From Peteryoungia algae (lineage in GTDB: Bacteria; Pseudomonadota; Alphaproteobacteria; Rhizobiales; Rhizobiaceae), in the NCBI RefSeq assembly GCF_030369675.1, contig NZ_CP128477.1:2956001-3020000 (forward strand): DNA of 64,000 bases, read 5' to 3'. Positions 55,891-63,074 of this stretch are shown here, piece by piece. Position 1 is the first letter of the stretch. Each line of letters begins with the position of its first letter. The position numbers were made by a program, and so were the translations under genes. The notes under the pieces are model-generated. The model worked only from the letters and a program-made list of their open reading frames with translations, was not told the DNA's origin and did not search any database.

Positions 55891-56337
55891 ATGTTGAAGG
55901 GCATCCATCCCCTGCTCGGACCCGACCTGCTGCATGCCATCGCGACCATGGGCCATGGAGACGAGATCGTGATTGCCGACGGCAATTTTCCGGCAAGCAC
56001 CATGGGGCCGCCGGTAATCCGCGCCGATGGCGTCGGCGCCGTGGAGATCCTGGAGGCAATCCTTGCCCACATGCCGCTCGACCAGTTCGTCGAGGATGCG
56101 GCCTGGCGCATGCAGGTCGTCGGCGATCCGCATGCGGTACCGGAGATCTGCGCCGAATTCCAGGCGATGATCACGAAACTGGCCGGCGACGTACAGCTGG
56201 AAAGTCTTGAGCGCTTCGCCTTTTACCAGCGCGCACAAACGGCGGCCTACATCGTCGCGACCACGGAATTACGGATCTACGGCAACGTCATCCTGAAGAA
56301 GGGCGTCGTGTATCCCGAAGAAATTCACCGGGTCTGA
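55891..56337 (+). CDS. fucU: RbsD/FucU family sugar mutarotase (L-fucose mutarotase)
   Basis: A 148-residue protein of the RbsD/FucU family, which interconverts sugar anomers. The N-terminal MLKGIHPLLGPDLLHAIATM and GHGDEIVIADGNFPA match FucU, including the catalytic His/Asp region. TTELRIYGNVILKKGVV closes the protein. FucU acts on L-fucose and accepts other L-galacto sugars, providing the anomer used by the adjacent aldose dehydrogenase. The ATG has AGGAG about seven bases upstream and is nine bases after the AKR stop, in the same operon. Confidence 0.94.
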   Translation: MLKGIHPLLGPDLLHAIATMGHGDEIVIADGNFPASTMGPPVIRADGVGAVEILEAILAHMPLDQFVEDAAWRMQVVGDPHAVPEICAEFQAMITKLAGDVQLESLERFAFYQRAQTAAYIVATTELRIYGNVILKKGVVYPEEIHRV

Positions 56338-56429
56338 TAGAAGCGCGGAATACCCTGAAAACAAGGGCGAAAGGGCTTCGGAGGAGACCATTTTTGTCCG
56401 CTTGCATTCTCCAGAATGCTGGAGTAGCG

Positions 56430-56459
56430 TGCCTCGATAAAATGTTTTTTATCGATAAA
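56430..56459 (+). promoter_or_regulatory. palindromic operator before the sugar transporter genes
   Basis: The perfect palindrome TTTATCGATAAA is at 56448-56459. An imperfect copy with the intact half CGATAAA lies just upstream (56430-56441, 9 of 12 matches), centre to centre 18 bases. The site is 69 bases before the binding-protein start and is shared with the gntR/uxaA gap. A hairpin-forming CTCCAG-AATG-CTGGAG (56409-56424) precedes it. Confidence 0.62.
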
Positions 56460-56528
56460 GATCTACCTGGTTGCGTGCTGCGGGTTGATCTCACCGGAGG
56501 AACAGGACGCGTTGAGAGGAGAACCACA

Positions 56529-57515
56529 ATGACCATTCTGAAGAGCATGACTCGCCGCGCCCTGATGGGGATCGCCGGCGCTGCAATGATGACGTCGATG
56601 ATGCCGGCCGCATCCTTCGCCCAGGACGTAACCATTCCGATCATCGTCAAGGACACCACGTCCTTCTACTGGCAGATCGTGCTCGCCGGCGCTCGCCAGG
56701 CCGGCAAGGACCTTGGCGTGAGCGTGCCTGAACTCGGCGCCCAGTCGGAGTCCGACATCAACGGTCAGATCAGCATCCTGGAGAATGCAGTGGCTGGCAG
56801 CCCTGCAGCTGTCGTCATCTCGCCAACCGAATTCAAGGCACTCGGCAAGCCGATCGACGAAGCTGCCAAGTCGGTTCCGATCATCGGCATCGATTCCGGT
56901 GCGGATTCCGAGGCATTCACCTCGTTCTTGACCACCGACAACGTTCAGGGCGGCCGCATCGCGGCTGACGGCCTGGCAGCAGCAATCAAAGAAGCAACCG
57001 GCAAGGAGGAAGGCGAAGTCGCCATCATCACCAGTCTGCCGGGCGTCGGTTCGCTCGACCAGCGCCGTGAAGGCTTCCTCGACCAGATGAAGACGAAGTA
57101 TCCGGGCATCACGATCGTCGTCGACCGCTTCGCCGATGGTCAGGCTACAACCGGCCTCAACATGATGACCGACTTGATCACCGCAAACCCGAATATCGTT
57201 GGCGTCTTCGCCTCGAACCTGATCATGGCACAGGGCGTCGGCCAGGCGATCGCCGAAAACAAGCTCGGCGACAAGATCAAGGTCATCGGCTTCGACTCGG
57301 ATGAAAAGACCGTCGGCTTCCTCAAGGAAGGCGTTCTCGCCGGCCTCGTTGTCCAGGATCCCTACCGCATGGGCTACGACGGCGTGAAGACGGCGCTCGC
57401 GGTGTCCAAGGGCGAAAAGGTCGAGACCTTCGTCGACACCGGCGCAAATCTCGTGACCCAGGCCAATATGGCTGAGCCCAAGATGGATGCCCTTCTGAAC
57501 CCGAAGGTCAACTGA
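56529..57515 (+). CDS. sugar ABC transporter substrate-binding protein (RbsB-like)
   Basis: A 328-residue periplasmic binding protein of the ribose/galactose type (Peripla_BP_4). A signal peptide covers about 1-32, ending ASFAQ; the RR near its start is followed by a hydrophobic core that fits either Sec or Tat export. The mature part shows the ribose-binding fold: PIIVKDTTSFYWQIVLAGARQAG, SPTEFKAL, GIDSGAD, GVFASNLIMAQG and VIGFDSDE. ATG 56529 has GAGGAG seven bases upstream. It has a 191-base leader with its own palindromic operator, so it likely has its own promoter in addition to readthrough from fucU. The substrate is inferred to be a hexose such as L-galactose or L-fucose. Confidence 0.93.
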   Translation: MTILKSMTRRALMGIAGAAMMTSMMPAASFAQDVTIPIIVKDTTSFYWQIVLAGARQAGKDLGVSVPELGAQSESDINGQISILENAVAGSPAAVVISPTEFKALGKPIDEAAKSVPIIGIDSGADSEAFTSFLTTDNVQGGRIAADGLAAAIKEATGKEEGEVAIITSLPGVGSLDQRREGFLDQMKTKYPGITIVVDRFADGQATTGLNMMTDLITANPNIVGVFASNLIMAQGVGQAIAENKLGDKIKVIGFDSDEKTVGFLKEGVLAGLVVQDPYRMGYDGVKTALAVSKGEKVETFVDTGANLVTQANMAEPKMDALLNPKVN

Positions 57516-57523
57516 TCGAACTG

Positions 57524-57555
57524 CCGGCACGCGCGGCGTCCGTCGCGCGTGCCGG
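57524..57555 (+). other. intercistronic hairpin after the RbsB-like gene
   Basis: A perfect 12-bp stem (CCGGCACGCGCG with CGCGCGTGCCGG) around an 8-base loop begins nine bases after the binding-protein stop. No T run follows. Such hairpins usually stabilise the 5' binding-protein message and lower expression of downstream transporter genes. Confidence 0.65.
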
Positions 57556-57616
57556 ACCGGAAACGGCGGGCGCGGGAGGCGTCGGCCGCTTTCCCTGACT
57601 TGAGGGAGGAATGGAC

Positions 57617-59170
57617 ATGACTTCGCTGCACGATGTGAGCCACCGGCACGACGACCAGCCGGAACTGCGGGAGACCGATCGCATCCCGCCGGGAACGCCG
57701 ATCCTCGAACTCGTCGGCCTGCAGAAGAAGTATGGCGCCGTGGAGGCGCTTAAGCCCGCAACGATCAGCTTCCTGGCCGGTGAAATCCATGCCATCGTCG
57801 GCGAAAACGGAGCCGGGAAATCCACCCTCATCAAGCTTTTGACCGGTGTCATCCCGCGCACATCAGGCGAGATACGCTGGTGCGGCAAGAACGTGGCGCT
57901 GGCGACACCCAATGAAGCGATCAATCGCGGCATCAACGCCGTGCATCAGGAGGTCGTGCTTTGCGCGCACCTGACGGTTGCCGCGAACATGTTCCTGGGC
58001 GACGAAATTTCCTCAGGCGGCATCATGCGCCAACGGGCCATGACGACCGCTGCCCAGAACGTGCTCGACGACCTCGGTTTCAATCTTCCTGCCGGCGAGA
58101 TCCTCGGCAATCTGACGATCGGCCAGCAGCAACTGGTCGCTACGGCCCGAGCCGCGATGCGCGGGATCCGTTTCCTGATCTTCGACGAGCCGACGGCTTA
58201 CCTCACTCGGCAGGAATCGGCCCAGCTCTTCCGCCTCATCCGGCGCCTGCAGTCGGAAGGCGTGACAATCGTCTATATCAGCCATCGCATGGAAGAGGTC
58301 TTCGAACTCGCTGACCGCGTCTCGGTTCTGCGCGACGGCACCCATGTCGGCACACGCCTGATTGGCGAGACCGACGATGCCGAACTCATTTCGCTGATGA
58401 TCAACCGCTCGATCGAGCAGATCTACCACAAGGAAAAGCTGCCGATCGGCGAGACCATTCTCGAAACGAAGGGTCTTTCCGGTCCCGGTTTTTCGGATGT
58501 CTCGCTGTCGGTCCGCTCGGGCGAGATCGTCGGCCTCTACGGACTGATCGGCGCCGGCCGCAGTGAATTTGCACTCGGCCTCTATGGCCGCCACAAATGC
58601 AGCGCCGGCGATGTCTTCTGGGACGGCAAGAAGGTCGTCATCGCCACCGAGCGCAAGGCAATGGATCTCGGAATTGCGCTCGCACCAGAAAGCCGGCGCG
58701 ACCAGGGTCTTTGCCTCAATCTGCCGATCGGCCTCAACATCAACCTGCCGGTCTTCGGTCGCTTGAGCCGGGGCCTCACCATCAGTCGAAAGCTTGAAGC
58801 GGGGAATGCCGACAAGCAAATCGATGACCTCATGATCAAGACCCCGACCCGGGCTGTACTCGCCTCGGCCATGTCGGGCGGCAATCAGCAGAAGATCGTC
58901 ATCGGCAAATGGTTGAGCCATGGCGCGCGCCTCTTCATCTTCGACGAGCCCACCGTGGGCGTCGATGTCGGCACCAAGGCGGAAATCTACCGCCTTTTCG
59001 CCGAGCTCCTGAAGCAGGGCGCCGGCATTATCCTGATCTCGTCATACCTGCCGGAGGTCTACGAGCTGGCAGACCGTCTGCACGTGTTCCGCCAGGGCAG
59101 GCTGGTGGCGAGCCACGACTATCGAAGCGCATCGCATGAAGACGTGCTGACAGAGGCGATCGGCGTCTGA
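57617..59170 (+). CDS. sugar ABC transporter ATP-binding protein (RbsA-like, two ATPase domains)
   Basis: A 517-residue protein with two fused ABC ATPase domains, the CUT2 arrangement. The first domain has Walker A GENGAGKST (near 67), a signature-like LTIGQQQLV and Walker B FLIFDEPTAYL. The second has signature MSGGNQQK and Walker B IFDEPTVGVD; its Walker A site is degenerate (GLIGAGRSEF), which is normal for this class. I chose ATG 57617, seven bases after GGAGG; the ATG at 57611 directly abuts that site. It powers uptake with the permease at 59.2 kb. Confidence 0.93.
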   Translation: MTSLHDVSHRHDDQPELRETDRIPPGTPILELVGLQKKYGAVEALKPATISFLAGEIHAIVGENGAGKSTLIKLLTGVIPRTSGEIRWCGKNVALATPNEAINRGINAVHQEVVLCAHLTVAANMFLGDEISSGGIMRQRAMTTAAQNVLDDLGFNLPAGEILGNLTIGQQQLVATARAAMRGIRFLIFDEPTAYLTRQESAQLFRLIRRLQSEGVTIVYISHRMEEVFELADRVSVLRDGTHVGTRLIGETDDAELISLMINRSIEQIYHKEKLPIGETILETKGLSGPGFSDVSLSVRSGEIVGLYGLIGAGRSEFALGLYGRHKCSAGDVFWDGKKVVIATERKAMDLGIALAPESRRDQGLCLNLPIGLNINLPVFGRLSRGLTISRKLEAGNADKQIDDLMIKTPTRAVLASAMSGGNQQKIVIGKWLSHGARLFIFDEPTVGVDVGTKAEIYRLFAELLKQGAGIILISSYLPEVYELADRLHVFRQGRLVASHDYRSASHEDVLTEAIGV

Positions 59171-59220
59171 GACGAGATCCCCGCAAACAACGACACGAAA
59201 AGACGACTGGGAGGACAATG

Positions 59221-60192
59221 ATGAGCACCGACACTACAGAGACCAAGGTCGCGCCGAAGAGGGGCATGAGCATCCTTTTCAGCCTCACTCTGCTTGGGCT
59301 CCTGCTCTTCCTGTGGCTGCTTCTCGGCTTTGCGACCAACAGCTTCTGGACCCCGAACAACATCAGCAATCTGCTGCGCCAGGGTTCGATGACGGCGATC
59401 CTTGCCGTCGGGCAGACATTCGTCATCATCACAGCCGGCATCGACCTTTCGGTCGGTGCCGTCGTCGGCTTTGCCAGTGTCATTTTGGCCTGGCTCCTGG
59501 CAGCCGGTCTGCCTGTCTGGCTTGCGATCATCTTGACGCTCCTGATGGGTGCCGCGATCGGCAGCTTCCACGCCTTTGGCATCGTCCGCATGGGTCTGCC
59601 GGCCTTCATCATCACGCTGGCCACACTCACTTCGCTGCGCGGTATCGGTCTTTTGATCACCAACGGTTCGACCATCTCGATCTCCAACGACGCCTTCACG
59701 AACTTCGCTCGCGCCGATTTCCTCGGCGTACCCAGCCTGTTCTGGATGGTCATCGTCGTTGCCGTGCCTGCCTATATCTTCCTGCACCTGAGCCGCTGGG
59801 GACGCTATCTCTTTGCGGTCGGCTCCAACGGTGAAGCGGCCCGCCTCTCGGGCGTCAACGTCAACCGCACGATCTACATGGCTTATATCCTGTCCTCGAC
59901 CTGCGCGGCCTTTGTCGGCATCCTGCTGGCCTCGCGCATCGGGATCGGCAACGCCACCCAGGCGGAAGGCTGGGAATTGCAGGCGATCGCATCTTCGGTT
60001 ATCGGCGGTACCAGCCTCTTCGGCGCCGTCGGTTCGGTGCAGGGTCCACTGCTCGGCGCCTTCATTCTGGCGACGATCAACAACGGCGCCAACCTGATGA
60101 ACGTCAACTCCTTCTGGCAGCGCATCATCACCGGTGCCCTGATTATCCTGATCGTCTACTTCGACCAGCTCCGCCGCCGTGGCAGCCGCTGA
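59221..60192 (+). CDS. sugar ABC transporter permease (RbsC-like)
   Basis: A 323-residue inner-membrane permease of the ribose/xylose (CUT2) type with eight to ten hydrophobic segments. The family segments ITAGIDLSVGAVVGFASV and RRGSR at the C-terminus are present, as is GSNGEAARLSGVNVNRTIYMAYILS, the permease loop contacting the ATPase. ATG 59221 lies six bases after GGAGG; the adjoining ATG 59218 is the alternative. It is the last gene before an intrinsic terminator, so the zinc dehydrogenase gene further on is expressed only by readthrough or its own promoter. Confidence 0.93.
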   Translation: MSTDTTETKVAPKRGMSILFSLTLLGLLLFLWLLLGFATNSFWTPNNISNLLRQGSMTAILAVGQTFVIITAGIDLSVGAVVGFASVILAWLLAAGLPVWLAIILTLLMGAAIGSFHAFGIVRMGLPAFIITLATLTSLRGIGLLITNGSTISISNDAFTNFARADFLGVPSLFWMVIVVAVPAYIFLHLSRWGRYLFAVGSNGEAARLSGVNVNRTIYMAYILSSTCAAFVGILLASRIGIGNATQAEGWELQAIASSVIGGTSLFGAVGSVQGPLLGAFILATINNGANLMNVNSFWQRIITGALIILIVYFDQLRRRGSR

Positions 60193-60206
60193 GAGTTTCC
60201 CAAGGT

Positions 60207-60237
60207 GGGGGTGCCGCGAATGGCATCCCCTTTTTTT
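60207..60237 (+). terminator. intrinsic terminator between permease and zinc dehydrogenase gene
   Basis: GGGGGTGCC (60207-60215) pairs with GGCATCCCC (60222-60230) through one wobble, and seven T follow. The next gene starts only 36 bases later on the same strand. Confidence 0.82.
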
Positions 60238-60272
60238 GTCAAGATCTTGCCGGGCAGCCGAAAGGAACCAAC

Positions 60273-61289
60273 ATGAAGGCCGCATTGTGTGTCGAACCGG
60301 GCCGTCTCGAAATCGTCGATCGCGATCCGGCGCCGCGTCCAGGAGCGGGTGAAGCTCGCATCGCCATCAGCCATGTCGGTATATGCGGCACCGACTACCA
60401 CATCTTCGAGGGCAAGCACCCCTTCCTCGAATACCCGCGCGTGATGGGCCACGAGATCTCGGCCACCATCGTGGAGGCTGGCGAAGGGGTCGACCTGCCG
60501 GCCGGCATGAAGGTCATCGTCAACCCCTACATCGCCTGTGGCACCTGCATCGCCTGCCGCAAGGAAAAACCCAACTGCTGCACGAACATTCGTGTGCTGG
60601 GCGTGCATGGCGATGGCGCCATGTGCGAGGAGATCACGGTGCCGTCGGGCAATCTCTATCCGGCAGGCGATCTTTCACCGGAAGCCGCCGCCACGGTCGA
60701 ATTCCTGGCGATCGGCGCCCATGCCGTCCGCCGATCCATGGCCCCCTCGGGCTCACGGGCGCTGGTGATCGGCGCCGGCCCCATCGGACTTGGCACGGCG
60801 ATCTTCGCGCGCATAGCTGGCCACGCGGTGACCCTGCTCGATACCAGCCAGGAACGCCTGAAAATGGCAGCCGATCGCCTCGGCTTCTCGACAGGACTGC
60901 TGGCCGATGAGGGCCTGGAAGCTTCGGTCGAGGAACTCACCGGGGGAGACGGCTTCGACGTTGTCTTTGACGCTACGGGCTATCGACCCTCGATGGAACG
61001 CGCCTTCCGCTTCGTTGCCCATGGGGGAAGCCTCGTGCTCGTCAGCGTCGTGAAGGAGGACATCACCTTCTCCGATCCGGAATTTCACAAACGCGAGATG
61101 ATGCTGATTGGCAGCCGCAACGCGACCCGCATCGACTTCGATCACGTCCGCAAGTCCATCGCCGAAGGACGTGTGCCGATCGACCAGTTGATCACGCACC
61201 GCACGACCATGGCGGATCTCGCAACGGATCTGCCGCGCTGGGCGCGCGAGAAATCGGGCCTGATCAAGGCTCTCATCAAGATCGGCTGA
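60273..61289 (+). CDS. zinc-dependent sugar-acid dehydrogenase, L-galactonate 5-dehydrogenase-like (LgoD/YjjN)
   Basis: A 338-residue zinc MDR dehydrogenase. Catalytic zinc ligands are Cys38 and His60/Glu61 (GICGTD and MGHE). The structural zinc site is Cys89, Cys92, Cys95 and Cys103. The NAD-binding motif GAGPIGLG is at 167-174. Segments such as NCCTNIRVLGVHGDG, HAVRRSMAP and FSDPEFHKREMMLIGSRNAT closely resemble E. coli YjjN/LgoD, as I recall it, which oxidises L-galactonate to D-tagaturonate. That activity would link the AKR step to the tagaturonate-reductase-like and UxaA steps encoded nearby. The ATG has AAAGGAA upstream. L-fuconate or L-idonate remain alternative substrates. Confidence 0.88.
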   Translation: MKAALCVEPGRLEIVDRDPAPRPGAGEARIAISHVGICGTDYHIFEGKHPFLEYPRVMGHEISATIVEAGEGVDLPAGMKVIVNPYIACGTCIACRKEKPNCCTNIRVLGVHGDGAMCEEITVPSGNLYPAGDLSPEAAATVEFLAIGAHAVRRSMAPSGSRALVIGAGPIGLGTAIFARIAGHAVTLLDTSQERLKMAADRLGFSTGLLADEGLEASVEELTGGDGFDVVFDATGYRPSMERAFRFVAHGGSLVLVSVVKEDITFSDPEFHKREMMLIGSRNATRIDFDHVRKSIAEGRVPIDQLITHRTTMADLATDLPRWAREKSGLIKALIKIG

Positions 61290-61305
61290 TCGCCGAGACG
61301 CAAGA

Positions 61306-61333
61306 AAGGGCCCGCAGCTTCGCCGGGGCCCTT
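61306..61333. terminator. terminator between zinc dehydrogenase and esterase genes
   Basis: An 8-bp perfect stem (AAGGGCCC with GGGCCCTT) with a 12-base loop lies between convergent genes. Reading on the minus strand it ends in TTTCTT, on the plus strand in CTTCGC, so it acts better for the esterase gene. Confidence 0.65.
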
Positions 61334-61352
61334 CGCATTTGCTGTGCCTGCA

Positions 61353-61961
61353 TTAGGCCTTCTGCAGGAAGGCGGTGATCGCATCGACCTCGCCTTGCGA
61401 GATCTCGTGCCCGCCGTGATGCAGGAAAGTCTCGACCCGAGCGCCTTGCGCCCCGAAGTAGGCCGTCAGACGCTCGGTGAGCGGCAACGGGCAAATCGGA
61501 TCGCGCTGGCCGGCAGTGATCAATACCGAAAGTGATGCGAGCCGCGGCTGCGCCGGCGGATTGAACGGGATCAGCGGATGCATCAGCACCGCCCGATCGA
61601 AGAGATCGGGAGCTTCGAACAAGACGGAAGCCAGGATATTCGCCCCGTTCGAGTAACCAAGCCCGTAGATCGGGCGATCCGGGTTGTTCTCCTTGTGGGA
61701 GCGGATGAAGGCGGCCATCTGGCTGGTCCTCTGGGCGAGGTCGGCCATGTCGTATACGCCTTCGCCGGCCCGCTTGAAGAAGCGGGCAGCCCCGTATTCG
61801 GAGACGTCACCGCGCGGCGAGACGATGCCGGCCTCTGGCAGGATCCGGTTCACGAAGCCCGGAAACTGATGTTCGTCTCCGCCGGTACCATGAAAGGTGA
61901 AGACCAGCGGTGCAGCACCCTGCGGGGCCTGGGAATGATGGATATAGCTGTCGATTGCCAT
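61353..61961 (-). CDS. MhqD-like carboxylesterase/dienelactone hydrolase-family protein
   Basis: A 202-residue alpha/beta hydrolase of the phospholipase/carboxylesterase type. The oxyanion-loop HGTGGDE is near 24-30. The triad is Ser104 (GYSNG), Asp154 (GQRDPICP) and His185 (HHGGHE). The closest functional model is MhqD of Bacillus, which is encoded with a hydroquinone dioxygenase as here. ATG 61961 has GGAGGA about six bases upstream. The dioxygenase gene is immediately upstream on the same strand (62-base gap). Confidence 0.9.
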   Translation of the reverse strand: MAIDSYIHHSQAPQGAAPLVFTFHGTGGDEHQFPGFVNRILPEAGIVSPRGDVSEYGAARFFKRAGEGVYDMADLAQRTSQMAAFIRSHKENNPDRPIYGLGYSNGANILASVLFEAPDLFDRAVLMHPLIPFNPPAQPRLASLSVLITAGQRDPICPLPLTERLTAYFGAQGARVETFLHHGGHEISQGEVDAITAFLQKA

Positions 61962-62023
61962 GATGGTTCCTCCACAAGAGGGGACAATGCCTTCAAGTTC
62001 AGGCATCGCCCCCCTCTGTGCGA

Positions 62024-62953
62024 TTAGTCCTGGATCGGGGGCAGTTGCGCTTCGATCTGCGAGCGATACTGCTGGTAGCGGGTCGGCAGCTTCAACGCCT
62101 CACCGAGATGAGCGGTGTCTTCGTCTCGGTTGAAACCGGGTTCATTCGTGGCGATCTCGAACAGCACGCCGCCCGGCGTGCGGAAGTAGATCGCCCAGAA
62201 GTAGTCGCGGTCGATGACAGGTGTGACCTGGTAGCCCGTGTCGAGAAGCGCCTTGCGGACTTCGAGCTGTGCCGCACGGTCTTCGACCGCAAAGGCAACG
62301 TGGTGGACCGAACCCGCACCCTGCATGGCACGCGATGCACCCGGCAGGACTTCGAGATCGATATAGTCGGCGCCATTGCCGCCTGGAACCGCGTAGCGAA
62401 TGAAATCGCCCTGGTTGTCAACCGGCTGATAGCCCATGAACTTCAGGAGTTCGCCGGTGGCACCTTCATCGCGCAACCGCATGGTCACACCCCGGAAGCC
62501 ATGGATCCCTTCGGAAATCCCGACCGGACCGGCAAACGGCACACGGCTGTCACCATCGACTTCCGCAAGCGCAAAACCGTCGCCATCGGGCCCGGCAAAA
62601 CGCAGACGATTCTCACCGAAGAGGGAGTAGGCACCGAGGTCCTTCACGCCTTCCTTCGACAATCTTTCTTGCCAGAAGCCGAGCGTGCCCTTCGGTACGG
62701 AGAACACCGTTTCCGAAACTTCACCGGCACCGCGACCACCCTTGCCCATATTGGCAAAGGGGAAATAGGTCATGACCGACCCGGCATTGCCGACTTCGTC
62801 GCCATAATAGAGATGGTAGACATCGGGAGCATCGAAGTTGACGGTCTTCTTGACCCGGCGCAAACCGAGGGTCTTTGTGAAGAAGCTGTTGTTTTCCTGG
62901 GCATCCGCAGCCATCGAGGTAACGTGATGCAGGCCTTTGATCTGGGTAAGCAT
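62024..62953 (-). CDS. VOC-family ring-cleaving dioxygenase (MhqO-like)
   Basis: A 309-residue vicinal-oxygen-chelate protein with two halves, resembling hydroquinone-cleaving MhqO/LinE-type enzymes. Likely metal ligands are His in GLHHVTS near the start, His in VHHVAFAV in the second half, and Glu in LFEIATNEPGF. ATG 62953 has AAAGGATC before it; the eight extra codons of the frame are unsupported. It lies with the MhqD-like esterase in one operon, suggesting detoxification of quinones or hydroquinones. The divergent LysR regulator is 121 bases away. Confidence 0.92.
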   Translation of the reverse strand: MLTQIKGLHHVTSMAADAQENNSFFTKTLGLRRVKKTVNFDAPDVYHLYYGDEVGNAGSVMTYFPFANMGKGGRGAGEVSETVFSVPKGTLGFWQERLSKEGVKDLGAYSLFGENRLRFAGPDGDGFALAEVDGDSRVPFAGPVGISEGIHGFRGVTMRLRDEGATGELLKFMGYQPVDNQGDFIRYAVPGGNGADYIDLEVLPGASRAMQGAGSVHHVAFAVEDRAAQLEVRKALLDTGYQVTPVIDRDYFWAIYFRTPGGVLFEIATNEPGFNRDEDTAHLGEALKLPTRYQQYRSQIEAQLPPIQD

Positions 62954-63034
62954 GGCTGATCCTTTCCCGGCACTCACGCCGGTCTTGTTCTGTTGGATCG
63001 AATATAGGTCATGGCTTTCTGCATGATAATGTCT

Positions 63035-63057
63035 GTAATATTGCGAATATTGTTACA
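63035..63057. promoter_or_regulatory. candidate LysR-type operator
   Basis: The perfect dyad AATATT-GCG-AATATT (63037-63051), flanked by TGT and TGTTACA, lies between the divergent LysR and dioxygenase genes. It fits the T-N11-A design of LysR-type sites and is 24 bases before the lysR start. Confidence 0.6.
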
Positions 63058-63074
63058 TTTGGAGCAACAATCAC

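Noticed and set aside
56409..56424. The CTCCAG-AATG-CTGGAG hairpin considered as the fucU terminator.
   Set aside because: The stem is only 6 bp and is not followed by T residues; it more likely belongs to the promoter region of the transporter genes.
56394..56528. An upstream extension of the RbsB-like protein by 45 residues.
   Set aside because: It would run through the palindromic operator and place residues before a clear signal peptide; GAGGAG precedes ATG 56529 at the right distance.
59119..60285. A 388-codon minus-strand frame opposite the RbsC-like permease.
   Set aside because: Asp/Gln/Arg-rich mirror translation of hydrophobic segments, a known artefact.
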